NCBI GenBank assembly: GCA_026214975.1
Contig: JAOBSW010001056.1
Location: 229,877 to 293,876 of the forward strand
Direction: 5' to 3'
Source: Gentiana macrophylla
Lineage: Eukaryota; Streptophyta; Magnoliopsida; Gentianales; Gentianaceae
DNA length: 64,000 bases
Within the stretch, counting starts at the first letter, position 1. Every line of letters begins with the position of its first letter. Below are positions 1 to 10,100 of the stretch, in pieces. The translations under genes and the position numbers were made by a program. Below the pieces are notes generated by a model. That model did not search any database. It was not told where the DNA came from and saw only the letters and a list, made by a program, of their open reading frames with translations.

Positions 1-29
1 ACCTTAATCCTAAAGTTTTTGGGAGCACT

Positions 30-2095
30 GTGTTTGTTCACAACCATCACAGGAACAAACTAGATCCAAAGGCAATCAAATGCATCATGATTGGGTACTC
101 ACCTAGACAAAGAGGGTATAAATGTTATTGTCCTTCCACAAGGAAGTACTATAACACCCTGGATGTCACTTTCCTTGAGTCTAAACCCTATTATGGTACT
201 CATGGGAACTCTGAAAATGACTATATGACTTCCTCTCAAGAGTGGAATTCGCAATTACCTCTAGATCTCTCTGAGACAAATTCACATATAGAAATTGAAA
301 CACAGAATTCTACCACAGAGGATCTAAGTACATCTGGTACAAGGATCACTAGTTATCCTTTTAGACCTGAACAAGGGTCCCAATGTGATAGACCACCTGT
401 GGAACTGGTTTACACCAGAAAACACAGGGAAGTCTTAAGATCCCCTACTCTTGCAAGTCCTGAAACTCAGCATCCTAATTATGATAATGATGACACTCAT
501 GATGATAGGCCTATAGCCTTGAGGAAAGGAACAAGGGCTTGGACTAAAGTCCCTTTGTATAACCTATCAGAGGCATATCAATCCCTCATGAATAATCTTA
601 ATAGTCAGTATGTTCCTTGTACCATTCAAGAAGCACTTGAAAAACCTGAAAGGAAACAAGCTGTTGATGATGAAATTGATGCTCTCCTCAATAACAACAC
701 CTGGGATATCACCTATCTTCCTAAGGGAAAAAAGGTGGTAGGTTGTAGGCGGCTTTTCACTAATAAATTTAACTCTAATAGGTCAATAAGCAGGCATAAG
801 GCAAGGTTAGTTGCCAGAGGTTATACACAAAACTATGGCATTGACTACCAAGAGACTTTTGCCCCTGTTGATAAAACTTAATACCATCAGAGTACTTTTA
901 TCCATTGTTGTAAATCTTGATTGGCCCCTATTCCAATTAGATGTGAAAAATGCATTCTTAAATGGAGAACTCAATGAGGAAGTGTACATGAAAATTCCCC
1001 CTGGGTATGAAACCCCAGGAAAGGGAAACCTTGTGACTAAACTTAAAAAGGCCTTATATGGACTAAAGCAGTCCCCTAAAGCATGGTTTGGCAGACTTAC
1101 CAAATCTGTCAAAAATTATGGCTATCAACAATGTCATTCGGACCACATGTTCACCAAATTCACTAATCATGGCAAGAGAGTGATCCTAATCGTTTATGTT
1201 GATGATATAATCATCACTGGGGATGATTTGGATGAAATTCATAAACTTAAACAATCTCATGCAAGGGATTTCAAAGTCAAAGACTTGGGACAGTTAAAAT
1301 ATTTCCTTGGTATGGAAATATCAAGAACTAAGGCTGGTATTCATATCTCTCAAAGGAGATACATCTTAGATCTTCTTGAAGAAACAGGGATGTCAACTTG
1401 CAAACCTGCCTCTTCACCTATTGAACCTAACCTAAAGTTCACCAAAGAAGGGTCAAAAGCCTATGTTGATGTTGGGAGATATCAACGTTTAGTAGGGAAA
1501 CTCATTTATATTTCCCACACAAGACCTGACATTTGCTTTGCTGTCAGGCTTGTAAGTCAATTCATGCACAAACCTTGTGAAGAGCACCTTCAAGTTGTGG
1601 ACAGAACTCTTAGATACCTAAAGGGGACACCAGATCAAGGTCTTTTGTTCACTAAAAATGGCAACAAAGAGCTGCATATCTACACAGATGCAGATTGGGC
1701 AAGCTCCATAGTGGATAGAAGATCTACAACTGGTTACTGTTCTTATATCTGGGGAAATCTAACAACTTGGAGGAGTAAGAAGCAGTCAGTAGTGGCTAGA
1801 AGCAATGCAGAGGCTGAACTGAGGGCACTGTCTTTTGGGATTTGTGAAGGCATGTGGTTAAGGAAGATTCTTTCAGAAATTCAGGCACCTACCAAGCTCC
1901 CTACTCAATTGTTCTGTGACAACAAGTCTGCTATCAACATGTCAGAAAATCCTATTCATCATGACAAGTCTAAACACGTTGATATTGATGAGACACTTCA
2001 TCAAGAGAAAGTTGAGAATAAAGAAATTGATTTCTTTTGTTCCTCTCCAGAGATCAAATGGTCGATATCTTAACCAAAGGGACCTCCATTGCTCG
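30..2095 (+). pseudogene. Copia-1 pol: integrase C-terminus, reverse transcriptase, RNase H
   Basis: Residues encoded at about 30-190 (KLDPKAIKCIMIGYSPRQRG, then YYNTLDVTFLES) are the copia integrase C-terminal region. The reverse transcriptase follows from about 610, with the KARLVARGYTQ motif at about 800-835, LDVKNAFLNGEL at about 940, and the catalytic YVDD at 1195-1206. RNase H carries YTDADWASS near 1680 and the SKHVDID block near 1970. MVDILTKG near 2058 is the usual copia C-terminal signature. One extra A in an A-run near 868-875 shifts the frame: the first frame stops at 879-881 and the rest continues in another frame. A second frame change lies near 2040. The gene is therefore broken, although most domains are otherwise well preserved. 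Confidence 0.9.
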
Positions 2096-2146
2096 GTTCT
2101 TACATATCAATGGCAAGCTTGGTCATTCATCTCTATACACAACCAA

Positions 2147-2158
2147 CCTTGAGGAGGG
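2147..2158 (+). other. Copia-1 polypurine tract
   Basis: The purine stretch TTGAGGAGGG lies immediately before the LTR start TGTTGAAATT, the expected place for second-strand priming in an LTR retrotransposon. Confidence 0.7.
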
Positions 2159-2445
2159 TGTTGAAATTAGTGTCCTAATTAGTGTCCCATTATCGTATTT
2201 TATTCTAATTATGCCCTGTTTTTTATCCTTTTGGCTCTATGGTTATTTCCGAAATTGTTTTATTTGCTTTTCTTTGTCTGATTCTTTGTTGGGCAGCCTT
2301 TGTACATTAGCCGATTGGGACTGCTTTTGCGATTTTAGGATTTTCTCGATCTATTTAATGTCTTTTTCTCTTGTAGTTGTAACTACCAAGTATTCTTCAA
2401 TTAATAACACTCTTTTTCTCCTCAATACTTGTCATTATTTCTACA
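2159..2445 (+). repeat. Copia-1 3' LTR
   Basis: It starts TGTTGAAATT directly after the polypurine tract and ends CTACA, giving the canonical TG...CA form and about 287 bp. The right boundary is set by the point where the minus-strand copia coding sequence of Copia-2 begins. The 5' LTR is outside the window, so the boundaries are not confirmed by a second copy. Confidence 0.7.
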
Positions 2446-2917
2446 CTCTCCATTTTGGATCAGCAAATGCTTGAGTGATATTTTTAGGGATAACAACTTC
2501 ATTCATATTTGCCAGATAACCTTTATAAGGTTCTGTCATAGCAGAGTAGGAAACAAATCTTTCAATTGGATGCTTTGTCCATTCCCTGAACCCTTTTCTT
2601 AGAGCAATAGGGGTAGGCACTTGGTGATTGGTGCCTTCAGTATGAGGAGGATCAGGGGTTTCCTCAGATTGTTCATCACTATCCAAACTTTCTTCCACAG
2701 TATTTCTTTCACTTTCTAAAGGTTCTAGAGCAGGATCAGGTTGTTGGACAGGTGCTGAAAATGATCTGGTAGGTTGTACCTTTCCTTTTCTGGTATAAAT
2801 GATGATACCCTTTTGGGCAGGGTCACTAGGTATTTCCTTATTGGCCTCTGGATTCTCTTTCCTGGTGATCATAGGTTCTATTTCAGGTTCTGGAATAGCA
2901 GGGAAGGTGCTTTCCAC
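2446..2917 (-). pseudogene. Copia-2 pol linker between integrase and reverse transcriptase
   Basis: The translated minus strand is acidic and Pro/Ser/Thr-rich, then reaches PIALRKGFREWTKHPIERFV and a stretch ending ITQAFADPKWRV. This is the typical copia linker leading into the 'W..A...E...L' start of the reverse transcriptase. It is cut after KWRV by Copia-1. The matching linker in Copia-1 (RPIALRKGTRAWTKVPLYN) shows that the two elements are related copia lineages. Confidence 0.8.
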
Positions 2918-3020
2918 TTCCTAGAAAGAATTATGATCACTAGCTGAAATAGAGTCCTTTGGATAATAAGGAATTCCTTAAAAAAAAAAGGTAACATCAA
3001 AAGTGGTGTAACCTTTCTTT

Positions 3021-3913
3021 TTATGGGATCAAAACATTTATACCCCTTTTTTTTTTTGAAGAATAACCAATAAAAATGGTTTTTATAGCTCTACGATCCA
3101 ATTTACCCCTAGTGGGTGAAAGATTATGAACAAAAGCTATACATCCAAAAGTTTTCAGTGGTATAGAAGATACCAAATGAGACTCGGGATATGAGTTTTT
3201 GAACATGTTTGAAGGGGTTTTAAATTTAAGAATCCTAGAGGGCATCCTATTAATGAGAAATGCAGCAGTTAAGACTGCATCTCCCCAATAGGATTTAGGA
3301 AGATTCATTTGAAAAAGAAGAGCCCTAGCAACATCTAATAAGTTGCGGTTCTTCCTCTCTGCAATTCCATTCTGATGAGGGGTATTAGTGCATGAAGTTT
3401 GATGCACAATAAATTTCTCAGAACAGAGAGGACTTAACAGAGAGTTGAGGTATTCAGTGCCATTATCAGACCTAAGGATCTTAATGCTTGTTTGAAATTG
3501 ATTTTCAATCATAGAAACAAAATCTTTAAAAATAGAATACACATCAGACTTATGTTCATCAAAAAGACCCAACATAGTCTTGTGTGGTCATCAATAAAAG
3601 TTATAAACCACCTATTACAATTAAGGTTTGGAACCTTAGAAGGTCCCCAAACATCACTATGAACTAAGGAAACAGGAGAAGAACTCCTATAAGGCCTAAG
3701 TTTAAAAACAGGACGTGTGTGTTTGGAAAGTTCACACACTTCACATTTAAAAGACCTAGGATCCTTATTACAAAATATATTCGGGAAAAGCATCTTTAAA
3801 TAAGCAAAATTAGGTTGCCCTAATCTTTGGTGCCACAAAAGAATGTCATATGTTGTATCAAGAGCTTTATACACGTAACTAGTAGGTTGTTTCTTGAAGA
3901 AATCTGAGACCAT
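3021..3913 (-). pseudogene. Copia-2 GAG-pre-integrase and integrase
   Basis: Two overlapping frames (3509-3913 and 3021-3575) together cover the pre-integrase zinc region and the catalytic core. The zinc region shows WHQRLGQ and CEVCELSKH; the second histidine of the usual WHxRLGH is replaced by Gln. The core has HSDVWGPSKV, LRSDNGTEYLN and HQNGIAERKNR, so the D, D and E catalytic residues are all present, followed by the GCIAFVHN and KTIFIGYSSKKKRG C-terminal motifs. A frameshift near 3510-3575 splits the gene. Confidence 0.85.
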
Positions 3914-4045
3914 CTTCCGCTTTTAGCATCGCCAATCTTCATCCACGATCCTGCTCCCGAAATTCACGGTGAGTAGGATAGAAATTAGCAATGCTTTTAC
4001 TATCAGAAGTAAATTTGCTGATGGATAACAGATTACATGTAAGGT

Positions 4046-5260
4046 TTAGAACATGAAGGGATGATTCAAGGTATATATCCTTAGATATTTGAATCTTTCC
4101 TTTTCAAAGAATGATTGAAACTGTTCCATCAACAATTTTAACCTTGTGTTGCCCATTATTGGGATGATAAGTAGAAAAAGAGTGTAGTCCCCTGTCATGT
4201 GATTTGGATGCACCGTAATCCACAATCCAAGGGCGTACCTTTCATGAGCTATACCACGGATAGAGGATCGATCGCTTACGCTTTCTCTTTTCCCAAAGAG
4301 TTGATTTGGAACATCCACCGCCTCCTGCCAGAAAGGTTGAGAAGCGGCGAGTAAAAGCTTGTTTCGCTCGGACCTTGAGTAGGATTCTTTGCGCTTGTGC
4401 TCTAGGAGGTTTCCCATGCAAGCGCCAACAATTTTCTTTGTTGTGCCCCTTTTTCTTGCAAAGCTCACACATCAATTGAGGCCTTTAATCAGTTTTCTTT
4501 TGCCAAACATGGCACTTTCAGAGCTACGAGTTAAAAGAAGCGGTGATCTCCAAGAGGAGTGGGTGAGCTACCCATGATCCCTTTCCTACTTTCTTCATTT
4601 TATCGTCTGAGGCAAAACCTCTTTAGTATTAGGTAAAGGTACTTGGGCTGGGATTCTTTCCTAGCGACTTCAAAAGAGGAATCAAGACCTCCCAGAATTC
4701 AAATACTCTTTCTTTTTCAAACAAAGTTTAAAAAGTTTGAGCATCAGTGGAGCATGACCACTTAATAGCGGTTAATTGATCATACTCTTGCCAAAGTTTG
4801 GTCAAGGCACTGAAGTATTTGGTAACATCAACAGAACCTTGTTTTTGGTTCCTGGTGTTAGATTTTACCCCAAAAGCTTGGGCAAAATTGCCTTTATTTG
4901 AGTAAAATTCAGCCACAGAATCCCAGATTTCCTTGGCTGTGGAAACAAACAAATGATTATTACCAATATCATCTATCATGGAGTTTATACGCCATGACAC
5001 ACAATGATGGCATTTACAGATTTCCCATGTGGAAAAGGCATCAAGATCTTCTTCACTTGGCATTTTCTTTGCTCGATTAGATATCCCATTTTACCTCTTC
5101 CCGTAATGAAGATCTTCACACAATGCAGCCCATTGTCTATAGTTAGACCCATTGAGCTTTGCGAAGTGATTTGTAGGCTCGGATGCTCTAATCCGAGTCC
5201 ATTATTCTTGGTTAGAAGAAAAATGAGAACTAGCAGGGTAGTATACATGGATTCCGCCAT
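4046..5260 (-). pseudogene. Copia-2 gag and protease remnant
   Basis: The gag start is MAESMYTTLL at 5260. UBN2-type gag sequence follows in 4728-5063 (KEIWDSVAEFYSN and TKYFSALTKLWQEYDQL). A CCHC zinc knuckle, CELCKKKGHNKENC, is encoded at about 4429-4470. Downstream, HMTGDYTLF (about 4180-4210) is the region after the protease active site. The frames are interrupted by several shifts and stops, so this is a decayed gag-pro region. Confidence 0.8.
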
Positions 5261-5316
5261 TTTTCAGATTTGAAAAATAGAGAGAAGGTGAAAAGATGAG
5301 GAAAGAAAGAGCTCTA

Positions 5317-5328
5317 GCTCCGATACCA
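5317..5328 (-). other. Copia-2 primer-binding site (tRNA-iMet type)
   Basis: On the minus strand the sequence TGGTATCGGAGC lies between the LTR and gag. It differs by one base from the common plant copia PBS TGGTATCAGAGC, which pairs with initiator tRNA-Met. Confidence 0.8.
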
Positions 5329-5330
5329 TA

Positions 5331-5598
5331 TAGAAGATAATAAGAAAAGAAGAGTTTATTTCATACTAAACTCAAGAAGCTATTACAACTATATATAGAA
5401 GGCTCCTTGCCATTCTGAGTTTGAACCAACGGCTATAAAAGACAACGGCTATATTATATAAAATAATATTAAGCCTTTAAACAAAAGTAACTCAGCTAAT
5501 ACACTAGGAAATGAGAAGATATCCTAGGATTAGTTACAAGAAATAAAGGATAAAATAAAAAGAGGTGAACAGTAACATGAACAGTAAATCCTGTAACA
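5331..5598 (-). repeat. Copia-2 5' LTR
   Basis: This AT-rich block of about 268 bp lies between the PBS and the Gypsy-1 protease fragment. On the minus strand it starts TGTTACAGGATT. The end next to the PBS reads CTTCTA rather than the canonical CA, so either the boundary is approximate or the last bases have mutated. No second LTR is available for comparison. Confidence 0.55.
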
Positions 5599-5601
5599 GT
5601 G

Positions 5602-5910
5602 TTAACTGTATCCTCTTTCCATAGATAGACACATGTTATGGAAACTGAAGGTCATAAGATTGTACTTGCCCATCCAGTCTACCCCCAAAACCATATCACA
5701 TCTGCTCAGCTTGATCAATCTGATATCATGCTGGAACAGTGTGCCCTGCATAGTCCAAGTAAGGTTAGGACACTTGGATTCACTAGTGATTGCATTCCCA
5801 TTTGCAACAGCGATCATCATGGGATGACTAGGAACAATTCTGCAACCAACATCCTTGGCCACCTTCTGATCCAAAAAGGAATGGGAAGCCCCACCGTCAA
5901 TCAGAATCAC
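5602..5910 (-). pseudogene. Gypsy-1 aspartic protease
   Basis: The frame opens MILIDGGASHSFLD; the active-site triad of this plant gypsy clade is normally D(S/T/G)GA(S/T)H, so the catalytic Asp is kept. MVLGVDWMGKYN corresponds to the second conserved block, usually written LG.dWL. The frame stops at YS* just where Copia-2 starts, so the gene is truncated by that insertion. Confidence 0.8.
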
Positions 5911-6068
5911 AATTGGATTCTTCTTGATCGTTCCCCTAATCTTTGAAGGTGTTGGGAGTGACCTGGCCTGCCAATGAATAAACAGACAACTGTGATTCTA
6001 CTGGTTCCCCGTGAACAAAATATTCTTCCTAAAGAAATTCTTCATCCTCAGCTAATATGAAATGGATA

Positions 6069-6122
6069 TGCTTCTGTCTGCACTTGTGGTCTGGTGTGTA
6101 CTTTTCATCGCACCTGAAACAC
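6069..6122 (-). pseudogene. Gypsy-1 gag zinc knuckle
   Basis: The minus strand encodes CFRCDEKYTPDHKCRQKH, the CX2C...H.C pattern typical of plant gypsy gag proteins. It lies between the gag core and the protease, as expected, but is too short and broken to stand as an open frame. Confidence 0.75.
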
Positions 6123-6481
6123 ACTCATGTAGCTTTCCTATCTTGGATTTCCTTTGGAGTAATGGCACTCTTAAAAAAAGGCCTTCTGCTCAGTCAGTGG
6201 CATTCTATCAAACACCGTTGGTGCCACTAAAGTCTGTCTAAGTTGTCCCCCAGAACAAGACATCTTAGGCAATGGTTTGTAATTTAGGGATAAGATCATA
6301 CACTCCTGGCATCTGGCAGCCTCCACAGCAGCAGACATAAAATCTGGATGCACTAACCTAAGACTAAATTTATTTCTTGAGTCCCCTGATGAAACACTAA
6401 ACATAGTGTGATTCTGTCAACTTAGGGCACTACAACTGAACCATGCTTTTCAGCTCCTCAAATTTTGCCAAATACTCATCC

Positions 6482-6742
6482 TGTAAGAACTTGAGAAACA
6501 AAAAATATTATTCACTTGATTCTTACAAATTACAAAGAGAAAGGTGGTTAAGATAGTAAACCACAAGGCAGCAAACGGTAGCAGAGTAATAAATGCTTTT
6601 TTGGGAACTAAACAGTCTAGACAGAAAGATGGCTTTAATAACACAACCACAACTCAACCATAAACTATATTATCTTAAAGACTAAATACAGCTCTAAGAT
6701 AATCAGCAAGAAAAATAACATAATTTAACCAATATTTCCACA
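6482..6742 (-). repeat. Solo LTR inside Gypsy-1 gag, TSD CATCC
   Basis: A 261-bp segment beginning TG and ending CA on either strand is flanked by perfect 5-bp direct repeats CATCC (6477-6481 and 6743-6747). Removing it and one repeat rejoins the gag reading frame across the VDEYLAKFEEL motif. These are the hallmarks of a solo LTR. The orientation is tentative (TGTGGAAATATT start on the minus strand). No internal sequence, PBS or PPT is present. Confidence 0.8.
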
Positions 6743-7124
6743 CATCCACATATCCTATCTGTTTTAACTGGTGGAACTCACCAATTACCATCTCAATGGA
6801 TTTGGAACCAAAACGTTTCAGAACCTGATCTCTCATCACATGCCAAGTTAAACAGGGGAAACTCACCCTCAGTCCTCCAAACCAAACATCAGCCATTCCT
6901 CTCAAGTACAATGCAGCAAAATCGGCCTTATACCTCCTGGATCGACAAAGGTAAGGGAAGACACACACACTAGCTCACCTAGAAATACACAACTCTATCC
7001 AAACTATTGGGATTGCCTCGTTCCAAACAGATTATTCTTTCTTTCTACAGTAGCCATAGAAAAAAATACTTCAAGTGGAATCGCAAAGTTTCTGCAATTT
7101 TTAGAATGGCTTAAAAAGGCATAC

Positions 7125-7177
7125 ATATCCAAGGCGTAAAACTGCAGCTTCTTTAGCGTAATCCCACTCAGGAAGAC
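7125..7177 (-). CDS. P4H1: P4H1-like exon 4
   Basis: This 53-bp exon follows ATTCAG and ends GGATAT before the donor GTATGC. In phase it encodes G-LPEWDYAKEAAVLRLGY, matching the conserved 'W..dkEAe.LRlGy' block just before the catalytic domain of plant P4H1. It ends in phase 0. The sequence downstream on the minus strand passes directly into Gypsy-1. Confidence 0.85.
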
Positions 7178-10100
7178 CTGAATATAATAAATAGATAACA
7201 GAACATACTTAGAAAACACCGTCAATGATGATAATCAGTGAACTAATTTCTCAACCACCCAAATATAAACCAAACAACTCAAACGAAATTGTAGAACAGG
7301 CATCTGCAAGTAATTGATAAAGAAACAAATGCCTCAATTCAATTAAATTAATTTTACGCATGAACATAGCTTTCAAATATAGCATTCAAGTTGCAGGATC
7401 AAAAAGATTCACAACATCTTAGTAAACAAACAAAGGAAAGCATGTTGTGCAAGTATCTGAGCCTTGGTAGGTGTAATATATATGCTAAGTGAATGAGTAA
7501 GAACATTAGTCATTTTATAAAACTAACGTCTAAATATTGAATGGTGAAGACTGAATACTGAATGATTTATGTGTTTCTGAATCATTAAGTGTCATTCAAA
7601 AAGGAAAGTTAGAGGGTACATAACCATTGTGTTGGCAACAACATAGTAAATCAAGGTAACAACAACAATATAAACTACTTTTTCTTATCCAGTGTCCCAT
7701 CAAGTGATTGTGGATGTGGCTTATACTCATTCCTTTTTCAGAACTTCCTATAATTACGCGAATGCAATTCAGCTATAACATCTTAACCTAGTATGGAGTG
7801 AATAAATAAATTTTTGGAATCCCCCGCCCCCTCCAATGTACCCCCAAATTTTCCATAAACTGGATCTGGTCCACTAACCTGAGCTCTTATACTTTCAAAG
7901 ATGGTCTAAGTCTCAACACTCTATAATGTCCTTCAATACCATAAAACCACCACCCTACCCTTTTTACACCAGCAATATAGCCTTATCCAAACAATGGAGA
8001 TCCCCAGAAATGAAATCCGTACTCGCAAAGATGAACAAAATGCAATTGCATACATGCTATCCACTATGTTGGGCAGTTCCATAGTCAAGGCCCACAACAT
8101 TTTGGCTTTCGGATGCTTTCATGAGAAGCAATACGCATAAATGGATACTGATAGACACCAAAATGATAAACAATCAATAGCTCCAACCTTTTTACTGTGC
8201 CATAGGCAAATTGACCTCTCACTAATGGTTCATGTAAGCAAAAAAATAAAGTGAAGAGATCAAGTAAAAGGTGCTCAACTTTTTTTTAAGAGAAAAGGAA
8301 ACACAAGAAAATGCAGATACCCTAAGATTAATTTGACTTGAAACATTATTCATGCAAACTGTCAATGGATTAAACTAGTTGCGCAAGAAAAATAATGAAG
8401 CATGATTACATGATATGGTTTATCATAGGTCGCATGATGGCTTGCTTGCATATCCATGCATTACTTTCAAAATAAATGAAAAGAGAGCAACCTCTAACCA
8501 ACAGACTATTGCCACCAGTTTGATCAGCATGCTGTCTTCCAAATGAAAATTCATTTCCTGAAGTAAAGAACTCCCTCATCAAGCACATTCAAGTAATTGA
8601 GTGATTTACCAGACGGGATGTAAAGTGAATACCAACAAGAATACAACAAGCCAACAATGAAATAAAATATTTATTAGAAGATTAATATTCTGTTTATTTT
8701 ATTTCTTTGTAATTTACAGCTTTGTATATGTTAATTAATATTAGCCGCTCTAGAAGTCTTAAATGTGTTTAGTTGGGAATTTGTCTCCTAGCCGTTGGAG
8801 GCTTTATTAAGGTGCCTGGTAGCTTAACAGTCACAAACTTGTACAAATAGTTGTACTCTGTATTTTTCTAATCAATGAAGAAATTCTCTTCAATTCCTAA
8901 GCTAAATACTGAACCTACAATAATTCATGGACCAGTTAGATCATGCAATGTGGTTCATAACAAGGTACCATAGAAGAAGGAAGCAACTACTAATCCCCAT
9001 CCCATGAACCCATGAAACATTTACACCTTATTACCACCGTCGTCTACGAGGATCGCTTGCCTTTACTCCACTCATAGTCTTTCCGATTCTCATGCGTCTT
9101 ATAATTTCATTTTCTTTCCACTTCCAACAATTGAACATTTCTAGGACTCCAGCTTCTACACTCTTCTTCCTATATTGCTCTGTCATCCACTAAAATCTTA
9201 CTATTTTGATCTTGATGCACTTAAATTGAGTTATATATCTCGTTTTCTCTTATCCCACCGATGTTAATGATGTTGTTTTCACCAACTTACGACTAGTATA
9301 AAAATCTTTAAATGAATATCGGCTTCACTTACCACCTTTTTATCTTCTTTCTTGGCAATATAATATTTTTCTAAATTATGTAAATTTCTACAAAACAGTA
9401 GTTCTTTATAACTAGCTTTATTGGCTTTCACCTTTTCTTGAACATACCATCATCATGATTTTTTATTTACGGAGCACGACCCCTCAATTGAGTATAAAAC
9501 TATAATCCTAAACATAACCCTCATCAGTTACATGAGTCTTGCTAGAACATTCAATACTTCTATAGTTATATTATATAAAAGGAAAATGTTAATTTACTCT
9601 AAAAGTTTCATCATTTTGTTTCATTTCATTCAAGAAATATTTGATCGAGTAATCTAGCCAAAGCCTTAACAATGCCTCTCCAATTTTTAGGAGATGAAAA
9701 CATATACCCCACAACCAACTTCCTTGCCACAAGGTCTTAAGATAACAGCAAAGAAGGTGAAGAAACTAAAGGAAGAGGAACCCTACCCAATGACCTAAAC
9801 AAGAATCCAACAGTCACCATTAAAGAGTGAAGATGTTGATAAGAAAATTTTCATGGATTTAGTCACACAGACACACAAAAAAATAGGCGTAACTGGTGAA
9901 TGTAATCAGAAAAAGGAATCAGAGTCAAAAACCTACCATATGTATCTTCCAGCTTTCTGATAAATGCCAATTGCAATAAAGCTCCTGCATAAGATAAATT
10001 CAAAATATTTTGACTCTAACCCAAAGAAGTCGTCATAACATAACTTAAAAGCAAAAGGTTTGATACTATGAGTATATAGTGAAAAAAGAAATAGATTCAC

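Larger units (their letters stand above)
1..2445 (+). mobile_element. Copia-1: 3' part of a Ty1/copia retrotransposon
   Basis: The window opens inside the pol gene of a plus-strand Ty1/copia element and runs through its 3' LTR. Domain order is integrase C-terminus, reverse transcriptase, RNase H, a GAGGAGGG polypurine tract and an LTR, as in the copia superfamily. The LTR end at 2445 falls inside a minus-strand copia reading frame (Copia-2), so Copia-1 appears to have inserted into Copia-2. The expected TSD on the right would be CTCTC at 2446-2450; its partner lies outside the window and cannot be checked. Confidence 0.9.
2446..5598 (-). mobile_element. Copia-2: 5' part of a minus-strand Ty1/copia element
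   Basis: Read on the minus strand from 5598, the order is 5' LTR, tRNA-iMet type PBS, gag with zinc knuckle, protease remnant, integrase, and the linker towards reverse transcriptase. It stops at 2446 where Copia-1 is inserted. The reverse transcriptase/RNase H part and the 3' LTR would lie left of the window. Copia-2 itself lies in the gag-pro fragment Gypsy-1, because protease sequence of Gypsy-1 starts immediately right of its LTR. Confidence 0.85.
5599..7003 (-). mobile_element. Gypsy-1: gag-protease fragment of a Ty3/gypsy element
   Basis: Read on the minus strand, a retrotransposon gag domain, a zinc knuckle and an aspartic protease follow each other in gypsy order. The gag core YLRGMADVWFGG is at about 6885-6925 and LKRFGSKS.EMVIGEFHQLKQ at about 6760-6820. 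After the solo LTR at 6482-6742 the gag continues EYLAKFEELKSM and LVHPDFMSAAVEAARCQE. Several stops and shifts make it a pseudogene. The fragment lies downstream of exon 4 of the P4H1-like gene, and its pol part would be left of Copia-2, outside the window. No LTR of its own was recognised. Confidence 0.8.
8558..9936 (-). other. P4H1-like intron 2
   Basis: The intron contains a probable solo copia LTR (8691-8919) and a decayed LINE fragment (about 9000-9445). The remainder (8920-9000 and 9446-9936) is AT-rich and unassigned. Confidence 0.7.

Noticed and set aside
6480..6745. GT...AG intron in Gypsy-1 gag
   Set aside because: The perfect CATCC duplication and TG...CA ends fit a solo LTR better than an intron.
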